DNA from: Acanthaster planci
Lineage: Eukaryota; Echinodermata; Asteroidea; Valvatida; Acanthasteridae
Length of the DNA stretch: 64,000 nucleotides
Assembly (NCBI RefSeq): GCF_001949145.1
Contig: NW_019091385.1
Span: 2,039,546 to 2,103,545 of the forward strand
Reading direction: 5' to 3'
In this document: piece after piece, positions 49,413 through 60,227 of the stretch
Layout of the letters: each line of letters opens with the position of its first letter
How positions within the stretch are numbered: the stretch's first letter is position 1
Notes under the pieces: generated by a model
What the model saw: the letters and a program-made list of their open reading frames with translations, nothing else
What the model was told of the DNA's origin: nothing
The model's database searches: none
Position numbers and translations under genes: made by a program

Positions 49413-51720
49413 TGTGGCATTGATGCGTGAGCAAAACGCATTATCATGCTGCTGTGGCACATTTCTTTTTAGCTCTTTCTGTCTGTCTTCTTAACAAGAA
49501 GCTATGTTGTGGCTCCCTTGCTGTTAAATAATTTATATTTGTGTAAGAAGTTATGTTTTTTCGAGAGCCGATTTTGTTGTCTTTGGGTTTTTTGTTTTGC
49601 TCTTTTTTATGTTGTAGGTTTGGATGGAAGAAATAGCCCTTCTTTAAAGATCCTGAGGGCAGACGAAAGAAAACTTTCAGAAAATTTTCACTTGGTGCTC
49701 TGCAGATTTTTTTGTGTTGTAATAATGAATGTAAAATGAATTTTTACCCCTGTGAATTACTAGTTTTTAATCAGCTGTAGGTTTATTTTTTATATATTCA
49801 CACACGTTGTGGTTTTTGGTGTTATTTTGCTCTATTTTTGTATCATGTAGAACTGTTGTTTCTTTCCCCCGTAGGTAGGTGTTGACTTTTGAGTGGTTTA
49901 ACCTGCTGGTTATCATTCACAGTTGATTTGACCTACATCAGAAATTGTGTGTTTTCCAATTATTGGATTTTAAATATAAACTGTAATAGTATTTTTAAGA
50001 AGCAGTGTTAAAATAACCTTTTCTTTTATATCTGCTATTAACAATTGGTTTTGCCGTCGTGGAACAGACAGTACACTGAGCAGTAGGTTGTATCCCAGTG
50101 TGAATTCAATCTCTGAAAAAAAAAAAGATCACCAAGATCTGAGAAAACCTGTCTTAGATATTTTTCTCTTGTTTCAGAAACATTCAGTGGATATTCAGAA
50201 TTTGTGTTGCTGTTAGGTCTGTGAAGATTTGCCTGTATATTCTTGTATCGCCATTACCGCTGCATCAGTCCCACCCATTTTGTTGTCATGGTTCTGGTCC
50301 CACATATTCATGAATTCCTTGGCAACCTAGGGGTGGGTCAGTCTCATCTATTTAATTAACACCTGTAAATAGTAAGTAGTGGTCTTTAAACTATATTCCG
50401 TAATAGGCTGCACGCATTTAAAATAATCTGTAGTGGGAAAAAATACAATTTCACACAAAACAAAGAAAACAAGAACAGATGTAAAAAAAAAAACTATTTT
50501 ACCACACTGTGCATAAGTGTGCATGTAGTTGTAGCTTAGCTCACCATGACATCAGTGAATTTTGAATACTTCATATCAAATTGTTTAGAGTGATGATTTA
50601 TGATATCATGTGGCATCTTTCCCCATGTGTGACTTGAGGTGACCAGTTTACATGGAAAAATCACCTTGTTACATTTTGAATAAGTATTTCAAAACTTGAA
50701 TTTTTTTGCAGTGCGAGATGGATATGTTTACTCTGAAGTGATAAAACGTTTCCTGGAACAAAACACAGCCTGCTATGTTCTCGGCATACACTTTGACCTC
50801 TACAATTGGACCAAATGTACAAACACTAGCTATCCATACAAGATTTGCCACTTCTTCCTGAATGTGCAAACTGAAATTTCATTTTAGTTCAGTTATTTTT
50901 GTTTTGTGGTGGAATGCTCGATACTTTTAGGCTTGTAACTTAATAACATTATTCAACAAATAGTGCACTTAATATCTTATTAAAGAAAATACCCTCTCTA
51001 GTGACTTAGAAATTAAATGAAGCTTTCTTGTGAATCAAATCAGAGTTACTTGTTCTGATGGTTGTGAACTCACGATTGTGAACTCACGTAAGGGGGATTT
51101 TGCTGGAAAATGCTTAGTGTTTTTTGACTGTTCAATGTCTAGGAACAAAAAGAAAAATATTTACTGGTTTGTATTCCTGGATGAGAGTCTCTGTGGTATT
51201 TTTTTTCTTTCTACAGGAAAATGAGTATCACCGAGGTTAGTAGTCCTGAAGCCATTTTGTGCCTTGGTTAGTAAGTTATTAATCCTTTGATGGTGCTGTT
51301 TAAAGATAAATTAGAAAAAAAGAGATTACCGTGATTGCCACAGTGCAGAATTCCCAACATTAAAATTTCAGGTACACAATACAATCCTTGCCTTGTTAAA
51401 GACAAAAAGGGGTTCACCATAAGGAAAAAAAAGTCTTATCTCCCGAACATGGTCATTTTCCAAGGTGGAAATTTTCCATTTTCCAATTTGGAAGTGAAAT
51501 TACCTTGTTTTGCAATATGTTGTCAATGATATTTAAAAGAATCAGTTCACTTGCAATGATATTTCTTTTTAATTTTAAGTGGTAACCAGCTTTTATTTGT
51601 AATTGAAATACACTCTTATCATTAATTGTTTTCGCTTTTAAAGCTGAGGCGTGGATTTTAAAACTTGCACGATTTCTTTTTTGTTTGTATTATTAAATAA
51701 AGTATGCTAAACACACTGTA
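49413..51720 (+). other. Probable 3' UTR of the FREM2-like gene
   Basis: T-rich, non-coding sequence follows the TGA. The first canonical AATAAA is at 51696-51701, giving a 3' UTR of about 2.3 kb. Variant ATTAAA hexamers at 50979 and 51012 could give shorter ends. The true end is inferred. Confidence 0.5.
51696..51701 (+). promoter_or_regulatory. Candidate polyadenylation signal AATAAA
   Basis: This is the first canonical AATAAA on the + strand after the FREM2-like stop codon. It is followed within 30 nt by a TGTATTTCCTGTAG stretch that could serve as a downstream T/G-rich element. Confidence 0.45.
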
Positions 51721-53050
51721 TTTCCTGTAGTAGACGACAGATAATTTCCCCCCATTTATTTGTATTTTACCAATTTTCTGGTGACAGGTTCCTATGACAA
51801 CGTATACTGTACTAGCATGTACCAGGTGCCAGGGGGTATGCTGCAATGGGATTATTTTACGTCATTAAAATAAGGGCATTGCATTGGCTTGGCGGGAAAA
51901 ACACACGGTTTTGTGTCTCTTGCAGTTCATTTAGCTGTCTTGTCTTTAGTGTGCTCTTGTTCCAAGGAAAATGACTGTCAAAAGTTTCGTAGAAACCTGA
52001 GATTTCTGAGTTCTTACAATTAATTGTTTTTCTCCTCCGTGTAGTTATGAAAAACAATTTTTTGTCACGTTTTATAATTTGTTTTTCCACATACAATGTC
52101 ACACACATTGTGCATGCTTATTTTTCTTGAGGTACTTTGATTCCATCAAGCACAAACCCATCTTGGGCAAGTGCTAGATATGCAATGACGTCATAGAGCC
52201 GTCATTTTCCTTCTTTTTTTTTACCTATCTCCTGAACAAAACATTTTCAAATACATTTGTTTAAAACCGACATTGTGATATGTAAGGTCAACACTTATCA
52301 TTACCCAGTTTTGGTAGGTATAAATGTTCCCAATTTGCAAAAGAAAAAAGTGACGTTATGATGACGTCACACAAATTCAAGACGAAGCTTCAAATAAATG
52401 CACTTGTAGACCGTTAAACAATTTTGAGAACCACTGTCTCTAGTTTTCCCTGTTTTTGCTCTATAATCCTCTCTTCTATATTAAATGTTATGAATTAAAG
52501 ATTACTATCAGGTAATTGCTGAATAATAATTAGGCAGTTTTAGTTTCCAAAGGAATTCTGTTGAATAATAATAAATCATGCTTAGGACATCTTAGGTAAA
52601 GCACATCTTCCAACGAAGGTCTTTCAATGTTGTTTGCTGTTCCTTTTTTTGCATAGTGTTTTCAAAAATCACAACAGATTCTCTTCATTCAAAATTATGC
52701 AAGGACCTATGTAAACTTCTAGACGGAAAGACACATTCGTCCAACTTCTGGGAAGTAGCGTCAACAAAGGTTAATTAAATACTTCTAAAGATTCCTCCTA
52801 AAAATACATTTTTGAACTTTTAATGCTTAACAAATAACAGCAACACAAAGATGTATATGAGGGTATTTCTGAGTTTTTATGTTGTATTAAGTATGTTTGA
52901 AAAAGCACGTGCAATTTGGGGACGGGAATTACAGGGTTTCGTTGCGACCCTGAAGATCTTGCCATCTTTTGCATGCTGGGCTACTTGCGTGCTACGTTCA
53001 AAAATATACAATTCTAACCACTGTTGCAACACAGTTCGAGCTGAGAGAAC
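51721..53050. other. Intergenic AT-rich stretch with two palindromic CRE-type sites
   Basis: No gene is recognised. It contains perfect TGACGTCA palindromes at 52186-52193 and 52362-52369, with a TGACGT half site at 52351. Open frames are short and unlike any family I know. Confidence 0.5.
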
Positions 53051-53157
53051 AGCGCCGCGGTGATGTACGCGGTCGTGCAAGCAGTCTTTCCACGTGGCCA
53101 CAACATGGACGTACGTCCGTGGGCCACGAGCGACCAAACTTATTAAACATGCAAAAG

Positions 53158-53545
53158 ATCTGGATACAAGATGAGCGCACGCGCGCCGACTAGTTCGATA
53201 GAAGGGCGCATGCGCGCCAACTTTAATGGTGCGTACGCGGTCGCAATAAGCAGTCTTGCCACGTTGCCATCTGGATACAAGATGAGTGCATGCGCGCCGA
53301 CTAGTTCGATAGAAGGGCGCATGCGCGCCAACTTGAACGGTGCGGTCGCAATAAGCAGTCTTGCCACGTTGCCATCTGGATACAAGATGAGCGCATGCGC
53401 GCCAACTAGTTCGATAGAAGAGCGCATGCGCGCCAACTTGAACGGTGCGGTCGCAATAAGCAGTCTTGCCACGTTGCCATCTGGATACAAGATGAGCGCA
53501 TGCGCGCCAACTAGTTCGATAGAAGAGCGCATGCGCGCCAACTTG
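53158..53545. repeat. CpG-rich minisatellite, about 3.7 copies of a 105-111-bp unit
   Basis: Units start at 53158, 53269, 53374 and 53479 with ATCTGGATACAAGATGAG. Each contains two sub-repeats of about 32 bp built on GCGCATGCGCGCCAACT, one followed by AGTTCGATAGAA and one by TGAACGGTGC. A diverged partial unit precedes the array (about 53055-53105). Unit lengths are 111, 105 and 105 bp, all multiples of three, so both strands stay open across the array. GCGCATGCGC matches the core of the NRF-1 binding consensus. Coding potential is doubtful. Confidence 0.9.
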
Positions 53546-53611
53546 TACTTTTTTTTTGATTGCGCAATCTGACTCGAATCTTTATATATTACTTCCGAAC
53601 AGTTTAAGTAA

Positions 53612-53756
53612 GAAGAGCGTGTTGGCCTAGTGGTAGGCACTCTGGCGCTCGGGCCGGAGGTCCAGGGGTTTGAAGGTTCGAATCCCGCCTCGGACATAGT
53701 AGGGAGTTTAACTTCTTTTTACTTATACCTTATCAGGGTAAAAAAGTGTAAAACTT
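53612..53756 (+). mobile_element. tRNA-derived SINE (plus orientation)
   Basis: An A box (TGGCCTAGTGG, 53623-53633) and an exact B box (GGTTCGAATCC, 53675-53685) are spaced as in a tRNA-derived RNA polymerase III promoter. The flanks do not form a paired acceptor stem and the T stem is imperfect, so this is a SINE head rather than a working tRNA gene. A unique body of about 70 bp follows, up to a TTTTA tract. Confidence 0.75.
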
Positions 53757-53925
53757 CTATTTTATTTTATTTTATTTTATCTTCTTCCCTAGACGACCGC
53801 CACGGAACTCGGACCAACCGCAGGCTCACCTGCTTCGGTGGTCTCTGTCCCCGGCCGGACTCGAACCTGGGACCCTCTGACCAGGAGGCAGTATCTCTAC
53901 CGTCTCCGCTGTTCGGGTCCCCGAA
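53756..53925 (-). mobile_element. tRNA-derived SINE (minus orientation)
   Basis: Read on the minus strand, an A-box-like GCGGAGACGGTAGAGAT is followed by an exact B box GGTTCGAGTCC (plus-strand 53857-53867), then a body rich in GGTGAGCCTGCGG and a tail of AAAAT repeats (53759-53780). The tail abuts the plus-oriented SINE, so the two elements point at each other. Confidence 0.7.
53759..53780. repeat. TTTTA microsatellite, shared SINE tail
   Basis: About four to five copies of ATTTT lie exactly between the two opposed SINEs. It is most likely the AAAAT tail of the minus-strand element. Confidence 0.8.
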
Positions 53926-54104
53926 AGACCAATACTCGTTCATATATTTATCTTTGAGACTCGGCTACAAAATTTGAAAATGAAATAGCGCCCTCGCGGC
54001 TGGCTTTGCCAGAGTTCATACTCCTTAACGTCCACGCTAGTACTGGCACTTCAGTTCGCTCATTTGGTTTTCAAATATATAGCAACACTAACATACTTAT
54101 CAGA

Positions 54105-54175
54105 AAGGCTGGTCCGCCGCAGTGTACCCGAGTCGATCCCTCGACCGGACCAAGAGATTTGTACCACAGCGCCCC
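54105..54175 (-). mobile_element. Possible decayed tRNA-like SINE remnant
   Basis: On the minus strand, GCGCTGTGGTACAAATCTC followed by GGTCCGGTCGAGGGATCGAC resembles eroded A and B box regions. The match is weak; other GC-rich repeat types are equally possible. Confidence 0.25.
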
Positions 54176-54179
54176 CACT

Positions 54180-55560
54180 GCCTCTTTCTTTCAAGTTAGT
54201 TTCCAAGAGAATTGCACTTAATACGTTTCAGAATTTTCAGACCGTCTGGAGGAATCGGTCTCCGGAATCATTGTAGAGATCTGCCACACAGTCACCGCTG
54301 ACTTAAAATTTACGTGAAAGGTTTAAGAATTGGAACAGATACGTACTTGGTTACATTTGGGCTTAGCTTAGCACAGGAATCACAACATTTGTAACGCGAA
54401 GCCATCACCAGGTGGGGATTTTATCACAAGTTATCTAAAATATCAAGCGTACGGAGAGATTAAATCTACGATTAATTTATTTTTTCTGATGCAATGTCTT
54501 CCGGAACGACTCGTAAGTAGTGCACATCAGTTGCATATATTCAGACAATTTGAGGATACGCACCCGGAAAGTATAGAACAATCATTACAAATTTATACAA
54601 AGATACATTAACAATTTTTGTCACTTAAAAGAAATAAAGCCTACAAACTGCACCCTTAGCACACAGATCCCAGTCAACAGTTATGGGAGATTTGGATACT
54701 TGCTGTGAATTTCATGATTTTTTTTTTCATCAGTTCGGGATAAATTTGCTTTAAAAACACAAAAAATATTTTAAAAAATAATTAAGAACAAGGAATTCTG
54801 GCAGAATAAACGCGAACATGTAAATAACATGTATATATCACGTAAAGAACTTCTTTCAATTTGTTTTTTCATATTTGCTGAAAGCTATTTTTGCCTTAAA
54901 TGTGTAGAGAGAATGCCAACATTCTGCATTAAGATTTGGAATTTGGGAGAAATATTTAACTGCTTGGATGTATTTACTTGAAAAAAAAATGCCTCAGGGT
55001 ACCCCAAATCAATTACATTCACGATTGTGCTGAAAACTAATAATATTGGGTATTTTGTATTTGTCTTTTCACCCAACATCTAAAGCTCCGTGGGAATTCA
55101 AAGTGCTCACATTTCTTCAAACTGGCATTTCCAACTTGGTTAATATCAACATAAATAACTGATTTGTAGGTACAGTTAATATTTACTACATGAGAAGTAT
55201 ACAAACAACTGAAATTAATTAAATGAAAGAAATACTGATCAGTTCTCTCAAACAGAAAAATTAACGTTCAAACAGTATGACATCACAGGCATCAGGAAAC
55301 ACAAAATTACACCCATAAAATCCTGTGTCCGTGACTATCCATGGCCATTACAACTGTAAAGTTGTGGAAAGAGGCAACCGAACGACAAAATGTGTCCTGC
55401 TGAAGGGCACTAGTACCAGTACCATATAAAAAAATGTCAAGATTTTTTTTTTTCAGTGTTATGGTATTAGGGATAGTATCACCTTTGATTACTATCTAAT
55501 TACACCTTTTTAGGGCTCTGTCTTTCACGGAATGTCTGTTTATCATTTTTCTGTCCTCTG
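54180..55560. other. Intergenic stretch with nothing recognised
   Basis: AT-rich unique sequence with A and T tracts (for example 54719-54728 and 55445-55454). I see no gene, RNA or transposon signature. Confidence 0.6.
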
Positions 55561-56868
55561 GCTGGATTGCCCCCGTCACTTTCAAAAGCAAGGGACAAGG
55601 TTGATAGTTTTGTCCCCATCACTTTCCAGACAGCATGGATGGTTTTACCTTTGTCACTTTCAAAAGCAAGGGACAAGAGGGATGCTTTCACCCGTCACTT
55701 TCAAAAACAGGGTACAAGGGGGATGGTTTCCCATGTCACTTTAGAAAGCATGTGAGCAGGGAAATGGTTTAGACTGTTCAGTTTCAAAAGAATGGGAGAA
55801 GTGGGATGGTTTGACACCCTGTCACTTTCAAAATCATGGAATAAGGGGTATGGATTTACCTGTCTTTTTCAAAGAACAGAATAAGGTTGATAGCTTTACC
55901 ACCGTCACTTTCAAAAGAAAAGGACGACAGGCATGGTTTTTACCCCCATCACTTTAAAAAAAAAAAGGGTGACGGATGGTTTTACCCCCATCACTTTCAA
56001 AAGCAAGGGAGAACGGGGATGGTTTTACCCCTGTTGCTTTCCAAAGCATGGTACAAGGAGAATGGTATTACCCCGTCACTTTCAAAAGAGTGGGACAAGA
56101 GGGATGGTTAGAACCCCCCTTCCATTACTTTCCAGCATGGTACAATAAGTATGGGTTTGCCCTGGTCTTTTTCAAAACAATGGGACAAGGTGTTACCCCC
56201 ATCACTTTTAAAAGCAAGGGGAAAGGGGGGTTAGTTTTACCTACGTCACTTTCACAAGTGAGGGAAAAGGGGGATGGTTTTACCTCCATCACTTTCAAAT
56301 GCAAGTATGTGAGCAGAGAAATGGTTTAGACCAGTCACCTGTGAAGGCATGGCAAAAGGGCGATGCCTTTATCTCCGTCACTTTCAAAAGTGACGGAGAG
56401 TCTGACCCCTGTTGCTTTCAAAAGCAAGGGAAAGGGGGAATTGTATTAACTCTGTCACATTCAAAAAAAATGGGAGAAGAGGGATGGTTTTACCCATCAC
56501 TTTCACAAGCATGGTACAAGAGGTATAGGTTCACCCCCGTCTGTTTCAAAAAGAACGGGACAAGGTTGACAGTTTTACCGCCAGAAGGGGGATGGTTTTA
56601 CCTCCACTTTAGAAACTTTGGACAAGGGGGAGTTTCATCCCTGTCACTTTCGAAAGCATGGAAGGGGATAGGTTTACCCTGTTACTTTCAAAAGCATGCG
56701 ACAAGGGGTATGGATTTACCCCCATTACTTTCAAAAGAATGGGACAAGAGGGATGGTTTTACCCATGTCCCTTTCAAAAGCAAGGTACTAGGGGAATTGT
56801 TACCCTTGTCACTTTCCAAAGCTTTGGACAAGGGGGATCGTTTTAACCCCCGTCACTTTGAAGAGCAT
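55561..56868. repeat. Minisatellite of about 31 diverged copies of a 43-bp unit
   Basis: The unit reads approximately CCCCGTCACTTTCAAAAGCA followed by TGGGACAAGGGGGATGGTTTTA. I count about 31 occurrences of the CACTTTCAAAAG core at intervals of 35-65 bp, mostly 40-45. Copies differ by substitutions and small indels, so the array is old. Because 43 is not a multiple of three, the frames running through it (up to 223 residues) are chance products of low stop content. Confidence 0.9.
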
Positions 56869-56887
56869 AGTATTAAGCATAGTTGGA

Positions 56888-57068
56888 GTGGAGTCCTCAT
56901 ATCTGAGTACAGATTACTCCGAGTACTTTTAATAGGGGCTAAGTCCCAGGCTGTGTACTTACACTGGTGAGAAGTCCGAATCCAAAGCACCAAGTACAAG
57001 TACATTCAAGGACAAGTACTGGGCCCACTCTGAGTACTGAAGTCTGAGTCCAAGGATGAGTACATGTG
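56888..57068. repeat. AGTAC-rich repeat
   Basis: Repeated GAGTAC, AAGTAC and AGTCC words (TCTGAGTAC, CCGAGTAC, CAAGTACAAGTAC, GACAAGTACTGGG, TCTGAGTACTGAAGTCTGAG) form an irregular low-complexity repeat directly after the minisatellite. It may be the edge of the inserted element complex. Confidence 0.55.
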
Positions 57069-57923
57069 CAATACTAAAAAAGGTAAATAAACAGCGCTAT
57101 GATTTCCTATAGTAAAAGCTGCAGAGGTGGAAACTAGACTAGCAAGAAAGAATCCTTGTACCTAGGGGACGGTAAGCCTTCTGTACGTATTGAAGACTGT
57201 GTTGCTTTGCATTGTGTTCAAGGTTGAGTGATGCAAGTTTCACTAAAGTCTGAAGTCCTCTGCGATACAGAAAAACGACGGAATTTCACGGAAAATAAAG
57301 ACAAAGCGGAATTCCATATTAACTGCCTGAACATGAATACAAGCTTGAAAAATGAACCTAATAACTGTTTTCGTGATTTTTCATGGTGTTGTCTAATTCT
57401 TTTTTACTAATTAACTAAAATAAAGATGATAAAAGCTGTACTGAAGCGGTTGCTGGCCAGCCAAACGTACGCAGGCATGTACGTATATGCTGCCGCAATA
57501 TCACTGGTAACGTCACACAGCAGTACTGCAGTGCCCAGATTTCAATGGGAACCAGCTGATTTCGTGTCAAAAAATGAAGTTTTGGTTCCAAGCAGTTCAA
57601 TTCAATATATGATAGGCACACTTCATGCAGCAAGTGGCATTATAAAGCCGTCATGCTAGGAATTACCGCAAGAACATCTAGAACCCTACACTATCACATC
57701 AAGCGCCCAGTATATATTATGTCCCATAAATAATGTATACATATACTGCGTACAGAGGTCAGTGACTGTGTATGATACAGTGAATGATGCACGTACAGCC
57801 ATGCTGCCGGCCATGCATCACGTGCGCGCGTTAGCAATTTGACAGTGAAACGTCAACTTGTGATCATCGTGTAAGCCCTATGTCTGTTTTTCGGACTCGG
57901 GTTGTTAATACGATTAAAAAATC

Positions 57924-59572
57924 ATGCCAAAAAGGAGTGCAAGCTCAAAGCTTGACGGGACAGTACTATCGGCCAAATACAGAGCTGTAAAGCCCATGTT
58001 TTGCAAGGACTTTATGCGGACGGGGAGAAACTATTTTGCAGCTTCTGTCAACACACCGTTGACTGGTAACACTGGGATACATGTGTAGATCATCTTCGTT
58101 CTGCTAAACACAAGTGAACAAAGGATGCTTCCAAAGGAATCCCACCTAAACAAAAACAAACCACACTGACATCTTCCGCACATTCTTCGAGTTTGGCAGA
58201 GGGGTGTGAATTTCATCTGCCGACATTCCACTCGAAAAGATTGCTACAATGAAGCCATTTTTAAAGAAACAATGTCCCCAAGGGGGGTCATTGATGACAG
58301 CAGAAAACTTACTCAACTCATCTGCCACATGTGTATGAGGAACACTTTGAAGCAGTAAAAAAGGAATTGAAAGGGAAGTTGGTGTCTGTCATTGTAGATG
58401 AAACCACTGACAAAGGGACAAAGAAGTCCGTAATATGATTGTATGACATTTGGAACGACTGTTCTGATTGATGTGGGTTTTTTTGGATAAATGCAACCAG
58501 CATAGAGTAAGTCGTTATGAAATCGTTAACAATGAATGAATGATGATAACACTGCCTACTTTCTTGCAGCTTTTCGTGATTTGTCCAATGTTCTGCCAAA
58601 TGCAATCCATGGATGTTATGGCCCACATTTTGGATCTAGTTGGAGAAGATCTTGTGAAAGACGAGTACTTTAGTGATGTTCAGCTGTTTGTCAATGACAT
58701 TAGAAATGCCTTCAACAAGCAGTCAGCATGGAAACAACAGTCTGTCACACATCTAAAAAAAAAAACCAGCCGACAAACTTACCACCAGAACCCTGTGCCC
58801 CTCATTGGGGGACCTGGTTCAAGACGGTGGAATACCAGAGTTTGCACTAGAATGAATACGAGACATTCTTCAAAGAGGAAACTTCTGAAGCTGCTGGCAT
58901 CACCAGAACTCGAGAAGCATTGCAAAATTCAAAAAACATATTGCTGCTGAAAATGACTTTCATTGCAGAATCAGCACCAAAAATTCAAATGAACCCCTTG
59001 CAATTGCACCAACTAATGTATTCCATGGTGGATGGAATTATGAACTACCTCATGCAAAGAACCATCAAACCTGTTTTGGTGAAAAACAGACGAACTGTTG
59101 TCCAAGTTGAGAATAGTTGACAGAGATTCAGCATTGCAGCACTTCCATGATGGATTTACAAGAACTTTGCTAAAATTCTCCAAGCACACTGGCACAAGCT
59201 CTGCAGTGACATTCAACAAAAAGTGCAGAGTTTTTGACCCTCGTCAAGTTGGAATTGTCACAAATGACATCAGCGGGTACACTGCACTTCATGGTCTGAA
59301 GGAACCAAATCGAGGTCTTCAAGAAAAATGAATTGCCTGAAGACTTTGATCTGTACAGGTACTGGAAAGGCATGCGCTGTCGCATCCCAACCTTGGCAGA
59401 GAAAGCTATTTTGAACATTTGGCAGAGGTACACAAGCGTTGATACTGAGAGACGGTTCTCCCAGAAGAAACAGTTGATGACAGACAGGAGAAAAAACTTG
59501 ACTGAAGTCCACACTGAGCAACTGTTAATGCTGAAATTTAACGGTGACATTGAAAGTCATTTTAGCTTTTAG
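57924..59572 (+). pseudogene. Broken hAT-superfamily transposase with CGGBP1-like BED zinc finger
   Basis: hAT transposases cut and paste DNA at short terminal inverted repeats. Pieces appear in the expected order in different frames. First is an ATG-led segment (MPKRSASSKLDG), then a BED-type zinc finger (LYADGEKLFCSFCQHTVDW then CVDHLRSAKHK, ligands Cx2C and Hx5H). Next is the catalytic-core strand VSVIVDETTD (58382-58411), then MDVMAHILDLVGEDLV, WGTWFKTVEYQ, and the C-terminal dimerisation domain (59333-59572) with RYTSVDTERRFSQKK and LTEVHTEQLLMLKF. At least three frameshifts and several stops separate them, so it is inactive. The finger resembles that of CGGBP1, itself hAT-derived. Confidence 0.8.
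59333..59572 (+). pseudogene. hAT C-terminal dimerisation domain, intact segment
   Basis: This is the longest uninterrupted part of the transposase relic, 79 codons ending in a natural TAG. It reads FDLYRYWKGMRCRIPTLA, then the diagnostic TSVDTERRFS and TDRRKNLTEVHTEQL motifs of the hAT dimerisation domain. It is open here but has no intact upstream partner. Confidence 0.8.
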
Positions 59573-59749
59573 GTTCAACTAATGGCAGAAGCCTTTAGCT
59601 ATTAGTTGCTGTGCACATCAGCATGTAACGGAAAGCAGGAGCCTAACCAAATTTGGATTTTAGAAATGGGAAACTTAGGACACTAAGTTTCACTCATGCC
59701 AACCAGGGCTCTAGCCAGGATAAAATTAAAGGATAGGGGCATCTGCACA

Positions 59750-60203
59750 ACTGGACATTATTTGACACCTGGAGGTGCTGTTTAACATTTATTATGTTAC
59801 ATATAACAACTGTGTTTTAAGCCCCCATCACCCCATTCAATTTGAGACTAACTTCTACCCATTTTTCCATTTGTTTTTTCATCGGGGAGGGGGGTTTGCC
59901 TTGTTTATTTGTTGTGCTTTTGCTAGGGGAGGGGCAAATGGGTGTATGATATATGTTTCATTACTGTACAGTAGTAGTTTAGATGTGCTTGTTCTTTTTT
60001 GAGAAGCTCCATGATAAGAAATTGTATGGATGTGCATCAATGAAAAATAACCAATACCGGGTTCTTAAACTTTTGTCAAAAAGAATATAAGTTACCATCA
60101 TTCCTCTTATTACCACAAGGCTATGGGTCATGTATAAAGCGAATGTTTGTGCTTAAAAATAATAAAAAGGTTTGTTCTTAATATAACAAACATACACTGC
60201 CCG
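59750..60203. repeat. Direct duplication, copy 1
   Basis: It starts ACTGGACATTATTTGACACC and contains GTTACATATAACA, GAGGGGCAAATG, GAGAAGCTCCATG, GGATGTGCATCAATGAAA and ACTTTTGTCAAAAAGAATAT in the same order as copy 2 (60228-60815). The copies have diverged clearly by substitution and small indels. Confidence 0.8.
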
Positions 60204-60227
60204 ATGTGCCGGATACGGTGGGGGGTG

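Noticed and set aside
53158-53545. CRISPR-like array
   Set aside because: Repeats are directly tandem with no unique spacers, the host is a eukaryote, and no cas genes are present.
53612-53697. A functional tRNA gene
   Set aside because: A and B boxes are present, but the ends do not form an acceptor stem, the T stem is imperfect, and a SINE-like body follows.
56299-56970. 223-codon plus-strand frame through the 43-bp minisatellite
   Set aside because: The unit is not a multiple of three, so the peptide is not truly periodic. Openness follows from the low stop content of the unit, and the frame runs out of the array into the AGTAC repeat.
58540-58950. 136-codon plus-strand frame as a separate gene
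   Set aside because: Its middle part (MDVMAHILDLVGEDLV) is a hAT transposase segment, and its ends come from frameshifted pieces of the same relic.
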